Source of the DNA: Micromonospora lutea
Lineage (GTDB): Bacteria; Actinomycetota; Actinomycetes; Mycobacteriales; Micromonosporaceae
NCBI RefSeq assembly: GCF_016863535.1
Contig: NZ_BOPB01000002.1
Span: 372,001-436,000 of the forward strand
Direction: 5' to 3'
DNA length: 64,000 nucleotides
Shown here: positions 10,044 through 17,904 of the stretch, piece by piece
Numbering within the stretch: position 1 is the stretch's first letter
Layout of the letters: each line of letters starts with the position of its first letter
Position numbers and translations under genes: made by a program
Notes under the pieces: generated by a model
Database searches by the model: none
Told to the model about the DNA's origin: nothing
The model's input: only the letters and a program-made list of their open reading frames with translations

Positions 10044-10141
10044 CCGCCCCAGAGTAGCCCGCCCGGGCGGTCCCCGTGGAAGGCGAGGCGGGCCGACCCC
10101 CATCGGCTGGTCGGCCCGGGGCGACGCCTATCGTCGGCGAG

Positions 10142-11068
10142 GTGAAGGTATGGATCCCGCACGAGGTCGGCCACGCACTTCTCGGCGAGCTGCCGCCGGA
10201 GGTCACCGTCGAGACGATGGAGGACCCGGCGAAGCTGCCCTCGCCGGTGGCCGGCGTCCGGTTCTGGGTACCGCCCTTCCCGACCGTTGGGGACGCGGTG
10301 ACGCTGCTGCACGAGCTGCCCGACCTGGCGGTGGTGCAGCTGCTCACCGCCGGCGCGGACGCCTGGGTGGGGCGGGTACCGGCCGATGTCACGCTCTGTG
10401 ACGCCCGAGGGGTGCACGACCCGTCCACCGCCGAGTGGGTGGTCGCCGCGATCCTGTCCCAGTTGCGGGCCTTCCCGGTCATGGCGCGGGCGCAGGCCCG
10501 ACGGCAGTGGGCGTACGACGAGGTGGCCCCGACCGACGAACTGGCTGGCAAACGGGTGCTGATCGTCGGTGCGGGTTCGATCGGCACCGCGTTGCGGGAC
10601 CGACTGACGCCGTTCGAGGTGGAGTTCGTGCTGGTGGCCCGGACCGCTCGACCCGAGCAGGGCGTACACGGCGTCGACGAGCTGCCGCGACTGCTGCCGC
10701 AGGCCGATGTCGTGGTGCTGCTGGTGCCGCTGACCGAACAGACCCGTGGGCTGGTCGACGAGACGTTCCTCGCCGCGATGCGGGACGGCGCACTGCTGGT
10801 GAACGCCGCCCGGGGCCCGGTGGCCCGAACCGACGCCCTGGTCGCCGAGCTCGCCACCGGACGGATCTCCGCCGCGCTGGACGTGACCGATCCCGAGCCG
10901 CTACCCGTCGACCATCCGCTCTGGGAGATGCCGAACGTGCTGATCACTCCGCATGTGGCCGGCTCGGTGCGGGGGCTGCTGCCCAGGGCGTACCGCCTGG
11001 TCGGGGAGCAGATCCGACGGTTCGTGGCGGGCGAGCCGCCGCGCAACGTGGTGGTGGACGGCTACTGA
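10142..11068 (+). CDS. D-isomer-specific 2-hydroxyacid dehydrogenase
   Basis: 308 residues from GTG 10142 (VKVWIPHEVG). The NAD-binding fold has VLIVGAGSIGTAL near residue 140. The catalytic Arg sits in LVNAARGPV, the Glu in DPEPLP and the His in ITPHVAGS, the standard triad for reversible reduction of 2-oxoacids. The substrate cannot be predicted. The gene diverges from the sugar dehydrogenase across about 98 bases. It ends convergently with the PH-domain gene: the two stop regions overlap by 7 bases (11062-11068). Confidence 0.9.
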   Translation: MKVWIPHEVGHALLGELPPEVTVETMEDPAKLPSPVAGVRFWVPPFPTVGDAVTLLHELPDLAVVQLLTAGADAWVGRVPADVTLCDARGVHDPSTAEWVVAAILSQLRAFPVMARAQARRQWAYDEVAPTDELAGKRVLIVGAGSIGTALRDRLTPFEVEFVLVARTARPEQGVHGVDELPRLLPQADVVVLLVPLTEQTRGLVDETFLAAMRDGALLVNAARGPVARTDALVAELATGRISAALDVTDPEPLPVDHPLWEMPNVLITPHVAGSVRGLLPRAYRLVGEQIRRFVAGEPPRNVVVDGY

Positions 11069-11439
11069 TCCGACTCGGCGGCGTCGTGCCCGGCTGCCGC
11101 CACCAGGCGGGGCAGGTCCGCACCGCGTACGGCGGGGAGCATGAACCACCGACCGTCGTCGAGTCGGGCCACCGCGCGACCGCGTGGATCCGCCGTCAGC
11201 TCCACCACCTGGTCCCAGGGGATGCGGAGTTCTCCGGCGAGCGCCCGGACGCGCAACCCCTGTACGTCGGCGTCGGTGCCGGCCCGCCAGGCCCAGACGG
11301 CCACCGCCAGCGGCACCGCCAGCACCGGCAGCAGATAGGTGCGGGCACTGGCCAGCGGGAGGGCGCCGATGGTGGCGACGATCGCCCCGACCAGGATGGC
11401 CTGGTTGTGCCGGAATCGTGCGGTGTCGGTGCGAGGCAT
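11062..11439 (-). CDS. Small PH-domain (bPH_6-type) membrane protein
   Basis: 125 residues from ATG 11439 (MPRTDTARFRHNQ). Two adjacent hydrophobic segments near residues 15-50 form a membrane hairpin. A short domain with DVQGLRVRALAGELRIPW and VVELTADPRGRAVARLDDGR then matches the bacterial PH-like domain family 6 found in small actinobacterial membrane proteins. Function is unknown. An upstream GTG-rich extension to 11520 is not supported. Its stop overlaps the convergent dehydrogenase stop. Confidence 0.75.
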   Translation of the reverse strand: MPRTDTARFRHNQAILVGAIVATIGALPLASARTYLLPVLAVPLAVAVWAWRAGTDADVQGLRVRALAGELRIPWDQVVELTADPRGRAVARLDDGRWFMLPAVRGADLPRLVAAAGHDAAESDQ

Positions 11440-11632
11440 GACCAGATGATCGCACCCGAGCCGGAACGGCCGGCGGTGGGCCGAGGTCACGAACGGCACG
11501 ACCACCCGAGCGGGGCCCACCGGTACGCGTTCGCGCGCCGATCGGGACGCTCAGTTGTGGTGACCTGACTCACTGTCGATTCGCCGTCACTTAACGCCGG
11601 ACCGCTCGTTCATCGATGGTGGGCGGTGGACC

Positions 11633-13975
11633 ATGTCCACCGCCCGCGTACCGCCCCCGTGCCCCCTCACGAAGGCGACCGTCGTGCCCGTCGCGTCTGT
11701 GTTCCGTGCCGCACCGTCCCGTGTCACCGGCCACCGTCCGCTCCTGCCGGAGAGCTGCGTACTCGCGTTCACCGCCGTGCTGACCGCCCTCGGTGCGGCC
11801 GGTCCATTGCCAGCCCTCGCCGTGGTGGCGCTCACCGGCGCGGCCGCCTCCACACTGGCCGGGGCGCGGTTGTCCCGGCTGACCCTGATCCCCGACTCGA
11901 CCACCGGCCCGCCCGTCGGACGGCTGGCCCGCCGTCGGGCGGCGCGTCCGCGCCGGGCCGCCGCCCTGCTGCACGCGGCGGTGGTGGCCGCCGGACTGAC
12001 GGCTGCCGTGCTACCGCTGGCCTCCGCCGGATACCGACCGGCGGCCGCGGTGGCCGGGCTCGTCGGGACCGCGGCGCTGCTCGGCGGGGGCCTGCTCAGC
12101 CTGCCGCACCGATCCCGTCCGTCGGTCCGGGGTCGCCTGCATCGCCTACTCGACCAGGCCGCGCCGGGTGTCTGTCTGGTGCTCACCGCCTGGTTGCTGC
12201 TGCCGTACGCCGGGGTGACGGCCCCGGTGCGGCTGGCGGTGGCGGTGGCTCTGGGCCTGCTCGCCGTCGACGCGTTGGCCGTGCTGACGGGGCCGGACCG
12301 CCACAGCGGGAGCGCCCGCTGTCGTGGTGGCGCGATGCTGACCCTGCTCGCGCTGGTGCTGGTGGCCGCGCTGCCGGCCGGTCCCGCTGCCGGGCGTGCG
12401 GCGCTGCTGGCAGTACCGCCACTCGTGGCCGGTGTGCTGCTGGTCGCCGCCGGGGGCCGGCAGGTGGCCCAGGTCGCGCCGGCCCGGCAGGCCACGCTGC
12501 GCTGGCCGCGGGCGGTGCTGCCACCGGTCGCCGTGGTGTTCGCGGTGGTCCACCAGTTGCAGGCCGGCCTCCTACCCGACCGTACGGCGGTGCTGCTCGC
12601 GCTCGCCGCCGTCCCGCCGCTGGTGATGCGTGAGCTCGTCGGCGTCGCCTCGACGTCGACGGACGGGCCGACCGGCACCGACCCGGCAGCGACCGCCGTC
12701 GACCCCGTTCCGGAACCCTCGACGGCACCGGCGGTCATCGATCCGGGTGGCCCGACCGGTCGCGTCGCCCTGCTGCGGGCGTTGGCGTCCCGTCCCGAAC
12801 CGGCCTGCGGTGCCCTGCTCGTGGTCGACCTGCATCTCACCGAGCTGCCCGGCCGGCTGGTGCGCGACGACGTGGCCGCCGAGGCCGTGCGCCGGGCCCG
12901 GGCCGTGGCAGCCGACGAGGACGAGGTCTTCGATCTGGCCGGAAGCGGACTCGCGGTGATCAGCGGATCCGGCCCGGTGCTGGCGTACGCGCTGGGTGCC
13001 CGGCTGCTCACCGCGCTGAGCCGGCCCTACGAGGTCTCCGGGGCGGTGCTGCGGTCGCGGCCCAGCGTCGGGTTGGCCGAGCTGGGCAGAGGGTGCCCGG
13101 AGGATCTGTTCCGCCAGGCGGACCTGGCCCGTCGGCGCGCGGCCCAGCTCGGCCGGGACCGGGTCGAGTGGTACGACGCCTACCTGGAAGAGCAACTGGT
13201 CCGTCGGCTGGACCTGGAGCGGGAGTTGCCCGGCGCGGTCGCCCGGGGCGAGTTGGATCTGGTCTACCAGCCGGTGCTCGGCCTGGCCGATCGGGCTCCG
13301 GTCGGTACGGAGGCGCTGCTGCGCTGGCGCAACCCGGTGTTGGGCACCGTGTTCCCGGCGGAGCTGCTCCCGGTGGCCGAGGATCTCGACATCGTGGGTG
13401 AGCTGGGGGTGTGGGTGCTGGACCGGGCCTGTCGCCAGTTGGCCGACTGGACGGTGGGCGGGCGACGGCTGTGGATGGCGGTCAACGTGACCATTCGGGA
13501 ACTCACCTCACCGGACTTCGTACCCCGCACGGCGGCGGTGCTGGAGGCGTACGGGATCGGACCGGACCAGTTGGTCATCGAGGTCGCCGAGCCCAAGGTC
13601 GCCGCCGAACTGCCGACGGTGGTGGCCCGGCTGGCGGGGCTGCGCTCCATGGGCATCCGCACCGCCCTGGACGACTTCCGGGCCGAGCAGGCCTCCCTCA
13701 CCCAGCTCCGGCGGCTGCCGATCGACCTGCTCAAGGTCGGGCCGGAAGTGGCCACGGTCGGTGGCGACCCGCACCGTCCCCTACTGGACGTGGTGGTCAC
13801 GGTGGCCGAGCGGCTGGGCCTGGAGGTGGTGGCCGAGGAACTGGAGTCGGCTCACCAGGTTGATGCGGCGCATCGGGCGGGTTGCCGGTACGGCCAGGGG
13901 TTCGAGCTGGCCCGGCCGGCGACCGCGGAGCGGGTCGAGGCGTTCTTCGAGGAGTTTCCCTCGACGTCGCGCTGA
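11633..13975 (+). CDS. Membrane protein with degenerate GGDEF and EAL domains
   Basis: 780 residues. About ten hydrophobic stretches fill residues 40-345. A GGDEF-like domain (about 375-505) follows in which the RLGGDEF loop is replaced by DLAGSGLAVIS, so cyclase activity is not expected. The EAL domain (about 520-770) keeps EALLRW, NVTIREL and a Glu in [16 protein letters not shown] has become LDDFRAEQASL, and the KxDxxxV motif reads LKVGPEV. Loss of the loop-6 Gly-Thr-Gly and of the Asp suggests a catalytically dead domain that may bind c-di-GMP or act as a scaffold. The start is ATG 11633; the upstream ribosome site is weak. Confidence 0.85.
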   Translation: MSTARVPPPCPLTKATVVPVASVFRAAPSRVTGHRPLLPESCVLAFTAVLTALGAAGPLPALAVVALTGAAASTLAGARLSRLTLIPDSTTGPPVGRLARRRAARPRRAAALLHAAVVAAGLTAAVLPLASAGYRPAAAVAGLVGTAALLGGGLLSLPHRSRPSVRGRLHRLLDQAAPGVCLVLTAWLLLPYAGVTAPVRLAVAVALGLLAVDALAVLTGPDRHSGSARCRGGAMLTLLALVLVAALPAGPAAGRAALLAVPPLVAGVLLVAAGGRQVAQVAPARQATLRWPRAVLPPVAVVFAVVHQLQAGLLPDRTAVLLALAAVPPLVMRELVGVASTSTDGPTGTDPAATAVDPVPEPSTAPAVIDPGGPTGRVALLRALASRPEPACGALLVVDLHLTELPGRLVRDDVAAEAVRRARAVAADEDEVFDLAGSGLAVISGSGPVLAYALGARLLTALSRPYEVSGAVLRSRPSVGLAELGRGCPEDLFRQADLARRRAAQLGRDRVEWYDAYLEEQLVRRLDLERELPGAVARGELDLVYQPVLGLADRAPVGTEALLRWRNPVLGTVFPAELLPVAEDLDIVGELGVWVLDRACRQLADWTVGGRRLWMAVNVTIRELTSPDFVPRTAAVLEAYGIGPDQLVIEVAEPKVAAELPTVVARLAGLRSMGIRTALDDFRAEQASLTQLRRLPIDLLKVGPEVATVGGDPHRPLLDVVVTVAERLGLEVVAEELESAHQVDAAHRAGCRYGQGFELARPATAERVEAFFEEFPSTSR

Positions 13976-15016
13976 TCACCGGGATTGCTTAACCGCTTCA
14001 TCAGGTGGCGGTGGGCCGGTGCTGCCGCGCGGGGTCAGGTGGGGGGTCTCGTCCTCCAGCCCGACTGTCGGGGCTCCCTCGATGAGCTGGAGCAACTGGC
14101 GCGCCGCGTGTGCCCCGTAGGCCGGGATGTCCCGGCCCAGCGCGGTCAGCGGCGGGTGCACCAGCCGACACAGCGGGGAATCGTCCCAGGCCACGATGGA
14201 CAGGTCGGCGGGGACCACGAGTCCCATCTCCTGGGCGACCGACAGCCCGGCGATCGCCATCACGTCGTTGTCGTAGATCACCGCGGTGGGCCGGACCCGG
14301 GAGCTGAGCAGCCGCCGGGTGGCCCGTGCGCCTTCTTCGCCGGTGTAGTCGGAGGAGGCGGTCACCGCGTCGGCGAGGCCGAGACGCCGGCACACCTCGG
14401 TGAACGCCTGGGTGCGGATCGCGGTGTGCTGCAGCTCGGGCAGGCCACCGACCCTGGCGATCCGCCGATGACCGAGGGCGTAGAGGTATTCCACGGTCTC
14501 CACCAGTGCCGCCGCGTCGTTCGACCAGACACTGGGCAACCCGCCGGTGCCGGTCGGACCGCCGACCACCACGGCCGGCAGGCCCAACTCCTCCAGCACC
14601 GGCACCCGCCCATCGTCGGTCCGCAGGTCGCAGACCAGCACGCCGTCGACCCGTCGCTCACCCCACCATCGCCGGTAGACCGCGATCTCGGCGCTCTGGT
14701 CGGCCACCACCTGGAGGGTCAACGCGTACGACCGGGCGGACAGCTCCGCCTCGACGCCGCTGATCAACTCCATGAAGAAGGGTTCGATGCCGAGTGTGCG
14801 GGCCGGTCGGGCGAGGATCAGGCCGATGGCGCGGGCGGTCGCGCCGGACAGGGCACGAGCGGCGCTGCTCGGGTTGAACCCGATCTCGGCGGCGATGGCG
14901 AGAATGCGCTGCCGGGTCGCCTCGGAGACACCCGGCTGGCCGTTCAGCGCGTACGAGACCGCGCCCTTGGAGACCCCCGCCCGCCGGGCGACGTCCGCGA
15001 TCGTGGGTCGCTTCAC
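13976..15016 (-). CDS. LacI-family transcriptional regulator, probable mannan-use repressor
   Basis: 346 residues from GTG 15016 (VKRPTIADVARRAGVSK), preceded by AGGAGGA at 9 bases. The N-terminal LacI HTH (TIADVARRAGVSKGAVSYAL) and hinge are followed by a periplasmic-binding-protein-like sugar domain (LILARPARTLGIEPFFMELISGVE, GVLVCDLRTDDGRVP, IVAWDDSPLCRLVHPPLTAL). It is transcribed divergently from the beta-mannosidase across a 350-base region, so it probably controls that gene and itself in response to a manno-sugar. The effector is inferred from the neighbours only. Confidence 0.9.
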   Translation of the reverse strand: MKRPTIADVARRAGVSKGAVSYALNGQPGVSEATRQRILAIAAEIGFNPSSAARALSGATARAIGLILARPARTLGIEPFFMELISGVEAELSARSYALTLQVVADQSAEIAVYRRWWGERRVDGVLVCDLRTDDGRVPVLEELGLPAVVVGGPTGTGGLPSVWSNDAAALVETVEYLYALGHRRIARVGGLPELQHTAIRTQAFTEVCRRLGLADAVTASSDYTGEEGARATRRLLSSRVRPTAVIYDNDVMAIAGLSVAQEMGLVVPADLSIVAWDDSPLCRLVHPPLTALGRDIPAYGAHAARQLLQLIEGAPTVGLEDETPHLTPRGSTGPPPPDEAVKQSR

Positions 15017-15207
15017 CGGGGTGTTCCTCCTGAACCAGTTCGTCCTGCCGGCCGCGTCGTTGGCGGGGCCAGCGTGGGACACGCTACCCGCCCAGCAGCC
15101 TGCGGACGTTATCGGGCGGGTCGACACCGGCCGGTTCCGAGCTTGTTCGGTTCAGCCTATGAGGGCCGGCTCCCTGATCGGGTGTCGGAGCTGGCGTCGA
15201 CTCGTCG

Positions 15208-15236
15208 TTGACACACTGGAAGAGCCCCCGTACGGT
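15208..15236 (+). promoter_or_regulatory. Candidate promoter of the mannosidase unit
   Basis: TTGACA (15208-15213) is separated by 17 bases from TACGGT (15231-15236). It lies about 50 bases before the leader ORF and 130 before the mannosidase start. Two CGGTTCAG half-site-like words, near 15149-15156 and 15250-15257, flank it and could be LacI operator halves. The operator idea is weak because no full palindrome is seen. Confidence 0.5.
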
Positions 15237-15288
15237 GGCTGCACTTATCCGGTTCAGTCGATGTTCCTCGATTCTTGGAGGGTCTCCG

Positions 15289-15369
15289 ATGGTCTCGGAG
15301 GATGGGTTCACGCCTCGTTGGCTGCGGGTCGTAGCCGTAGCTCTGGCGGTCGGCGCGGTGCAATCTTGA
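15289..15369 (+). CDS. 26-residue leader ORF overlapping the mannosidase start
   Basis: ATG 15289 has a strong site, GGAGGG, 6-7 bases upstream. The frame encodes MVSEDGFTPRWLRV followed by a hydrophobic Val/Ala-rich end, and stops at TGA 15367-15369. The stop overlaps TTG 15366-15368, the likely start of the mannosidase frame, which has no ribosome site of its own. This layout suggests translational coupling. It is a prediction from sequence only; the peptide could also be a remnant of a longer signal sequence. Confidence 0.5.
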   Translation: MVSEDGFTPRWLRVVAVALAVGAVQS

Positions 15370-17849
15370 GCGATGCGCGGGGAAACCGCCCCGTCCGGCT
15401 GGCGCTGCACGACGGGTGGACCATGCGGGCGGTGCCCGACCAGCAGGTGCCACCCGAGGTCGACGGGGCGACGGTGCCGGCGACCGTGCCAGGCTGTGTG
15501 CACACCGACCTGCTGGCGGCGGGGCTGATCCCCGACCCGTACCTCGACGACAACGAGACCGCGCTGGCCTGGATCGGGCGCACCGACTGGGCGTACGAGA
15601 CCACCTTCGACCGGCCGGCCGGCGAACACACCCGCCTCGACCTGGTCTGCGCCGGCCTGGACACGGTCGCCACGATCACGCTCAACGGCGTCGAGGTCGC
15701 CCGCACCGAGAACATGCACCGGGGTTACCGTTTCGACGTCACGGCCCTGCTCCGCGCCGAGGACAACAACCTGGCCGTACGCTTCGACTCCGCCTACCGG
15801 TACGCCGAGGCGCAGCGCGACCGGCTCGGCGACCGACCCAACGCGTACCCGGAGCCGTTCCAGTTCATCCGCAAGATGGCCTGCAACTTCGGCTGGGACT
15901 GGGGACCGACGCTGGTCACCGCCGGCATCTGGCAGGAGATCGCCCTGCACGGTTGGTCGGTCGCCCGACTGGCGGTGGTACGCCCCGCAGTCACCGTCGA
16001 CGGCGACACCGGCCGGGTGCAGGTGCACGTCGACGTGGAACGGGCCGCCGATCGGCCACTCACCGTGCGGGCGCAGGTGGCGGGCGAGCACGCCGAGGTG
16101 ACCCTCCCGGCGCGGCGATCCTCCGCGCTGCTGACCCTCACCGTCCACCGGCCGGAACTCTGGTGGCCCCGGGGCCACGGGGCTCCGCACCGCCACGAGC
16201 TGACGGTCACCCTGCACGACTCCGACGGCGGCACACTCGACGAATGGCACCGCCGGATCGGCTTCCGGTCGGTACGCCTGGACACCACCCCCGACGAGCA
16301 CGGCGCCCCGTTCGCGTGGTACGTCAACGAGGTGCCGGTCTTCGTCCGGGGCGTCAACTGGATCCCCGACGACGTCTTCCCCAACCGGGTCACCCGTCAG
16401 CGTCTGGCCCACCGGTTCGACCAGGCCGAGGCCGCCAACATCAACCTGCTGCGGGTCTGGGGCGGTGGCCGGTACGAGTCGGCGGACTTCTACGACCTGG
16501 CCGACGAACGCGGTCTGCTGGTGCAGCAGGATTTCCTCTTCGCCTGCGCCGCGTACCCGGAGGAGGAGCCGTTCGCCACGGAGGTGGCTGCCGAGGCGAG
16601 CGAACAGGTGATCCGGCTCGCGCCCCACCCCTCACTGGTGCTGTGGACCGGCAACAACGAGAACATCTGGGGCTGGCACGACTGGGACTGGCAGGCACCG
16701 CTGGCCGGGCGCAGCTGGGGGCGGGGCTACTACCTGGAACTGCTGCCCCGCATCATCGCCACGTTGGACCCGACCCGACCGTACTGGCCGGGCAGCCCCT
16801 GGTCGGGCCGCGAGGAGATCCACCCCAATCACCCGGCCTACGGCACCACGCACATCTGGGACGTGTGGAACACCGACGACTACGTCACGTACCGGGAGTA
16901 CCTGCCCCGGTTCGTCGCCGAGTTCGGTTACCAGGGACCACCCGCGTACGCGACGTTGCGCCGGGCCCTCTCCGACGAGCCGCTCACCCATGACTCGCCC
17001 GGCATGGCACACCACCAGAAGGCTGCCGACGGGGACCGGAAACTGCGCCGGGGCCTGGAGGCGCATCTGCCCGAGCCGCGCGACTTCGACGACTGGCACT
17101 GGCTGACCCAACTCAACCAGGCCCGGGCCATCGCGCTCGGGGTGGAACACTTCCGCTCCCACCGGGGCCGGTGCATGGGCGCCATCGTCTGGCAGCTCAA
17201 CGACTGCTGGCCGGTCACCTCCTGGTCCGCCGTCGACGGCGACGGCCGCCGCAAACCCCTCTGGTACGCGCTGCGCCGCGTCTACGCCGACCGGCTGCTC
17301 ACCGTGCAGCCCCGCGGCAGTGGGCTGGCCCTGGTCGCGGTCAACGACAGCGGGCAGCCGTGGCGGGCATCGGCCATCGCCTCTCGGCTGACCCTGACCG
17401 GTGAGCCGAAGGCGAAGTCCACGCTGGAGCTGGAGGTGCCCGCGTACTCGGCGGTGACCGTGGCGTTGCCGGACGAGCTGGCGCAGCCCGACGACGCCCG
17501 GAACGAACTGCTGGTCGCCGAGACCGGTGACCGGACCGATCGGGCGTGGTGGTTCTTCGCCGAGGACCGCGACCTGACGTGGCCGGCGGCAGCCTTCGAC
17601 GCGACGGTGGAACCGACTGAGGGCGGTCAACGGGTGCGGGTCACCGCCCGCACCATCCTGCGCGACGTGACCCTGTACCCGGACCGGCTCGACCCGTCCG
17701 CCGAGGTCGACGCGGCGCTGGTCACCCTGCTCCCCGGCGAGTCGGCCACGTTCACCGTGCGGGCCGACGCCCCGCTGGACGCCGCCGCGCTGACGTCGCG
17801 CCCGGTGCTCCGCTGCGTCAACGACCTGCAAGGAAGGGCCCCCTTTTAA
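15366..17849 (+). CDS. GH2 beta-mannosidase
   Basis: 827 residues from TTG 15366. The conserved start of the fold (LALHDGWTMRAVP) lies before the first nearby ATG (15423), so an upstream start is needed. ATG 15261 would add 35 unconserved residues without a ribosome site. The order is a sugar-binding jelly roll, an Ig-like domain, a TIM barrel and C-terminal sandwich domains. The acid/base Glu432 is in WTGNNENIWGW and the nucleophile Glu519 in FVAEFGYQG. It cleaves terminal beta-mannose from manno-oligosaccharides. No signal peptide is visible, so it is probably cytoplasmic. The last residues (QGRAPF) and the stop are encoded by a 52-bp repeat copy, so the native C-terminus has been replaced or extended. 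Confidence 0.92.
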   Translation: MSDARGNRPVRLALHDGWTMRAVPDQQVPPEVDGATVPATVPGCVHTDLLAAGLIPDPYLDDNETALAWIGRTDWAYETTFDRPAGEHTRLDLVCAGLDTVATITLNGVEVARTENMHRGYRFDVTALLRAEDNNLAVRFDSAYRYAEAQRDRLGDRPNAYPEPFQFIRKMACNFGWDWGPTLVTAGIWQEIALHGWSVARLAVVRPAVTVDGDTGRVQVHVDVERAADRPLTVRAQVAGEHAEVTLPARRSSALLTLTVHRPELWWPRGHGAPHRHELTVTLHDSDGGTLDEWHRRIGFRSVRLDTTPDEHGAPFAWYVNEVPVFVRGVNWIPDDVFPNRVTRQRLAHRFDQAEAANINLLRVWGGGRYESADFYDLADERGLLVQQDFLFACAAYPEEEPFATEVAAEASEQVIRLAPHPSLVLWTGNNENIWGWHDWDWQAPLAGRSWGRGYYLELLPRIIATLDPTRPYWPGSPWSGREEIHPNHPAYGTTHIWDVWNTDDYVTYREYLPRFVAEFGYQGPPAYATLRRALSDEPLTHDSPGMAHHQKAADGDRKLRRGLEAHLPEPRDFDDWHWLTQLNQARAIALGVEHFRSHRGRCMGAIVWQLNDCWPVTSWSAVDGDGRRKPLWYALRRVYADRLLTVQPRGSGLALVAVNDSGQPWRASAIASRLTLTGEPKAKSTLELEVPAYSAVTVALPDELAQPDDARNELLVAETGDRTDRAWWFFAEDRDLTWPAAAFDATVEPTEGGQRVRVTARTILRDVTLYPDRLDPSAEVDAALVTLLPGESATFTVRADAPLDAAALTSRPVLRCVNDLQGRAPF

Positions 17850-17881
17850 CGCCTCAGGTAGAGGAAGGGCCCCTTCCTAAC
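17830..17881. repeat. 52-bp double-palindrome element, copy B, overlapping a gene end
   Basis: It has the same 52-bp layout as the copies at 4490 and 50371. Its first 20 bases (17830-17849) are the final codons and TAA of the beta-mannosidase gene. The rest separates that gene from the mannanase, whose ribosome site starts a few bases later. Confidence 0.85.
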
Positions 17882-17904
17882 ACCACCACCAGAAGGGGAA
17901 GCCG

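Noticed and set aside
7821..10145. 774-residue plus-strand frame
   Set aside because: It is antisense to the metallophosphoesterase and sugar dehydrogenase, both of which have full motif sets; the product is low complexity.
15261..15365. ATG 15261 as the mannosidase start
   Set aside because: There is no ribosome binding site and the added 35 residues do not resemble the family; the leader-coupled TTG is preferred, though not proven.
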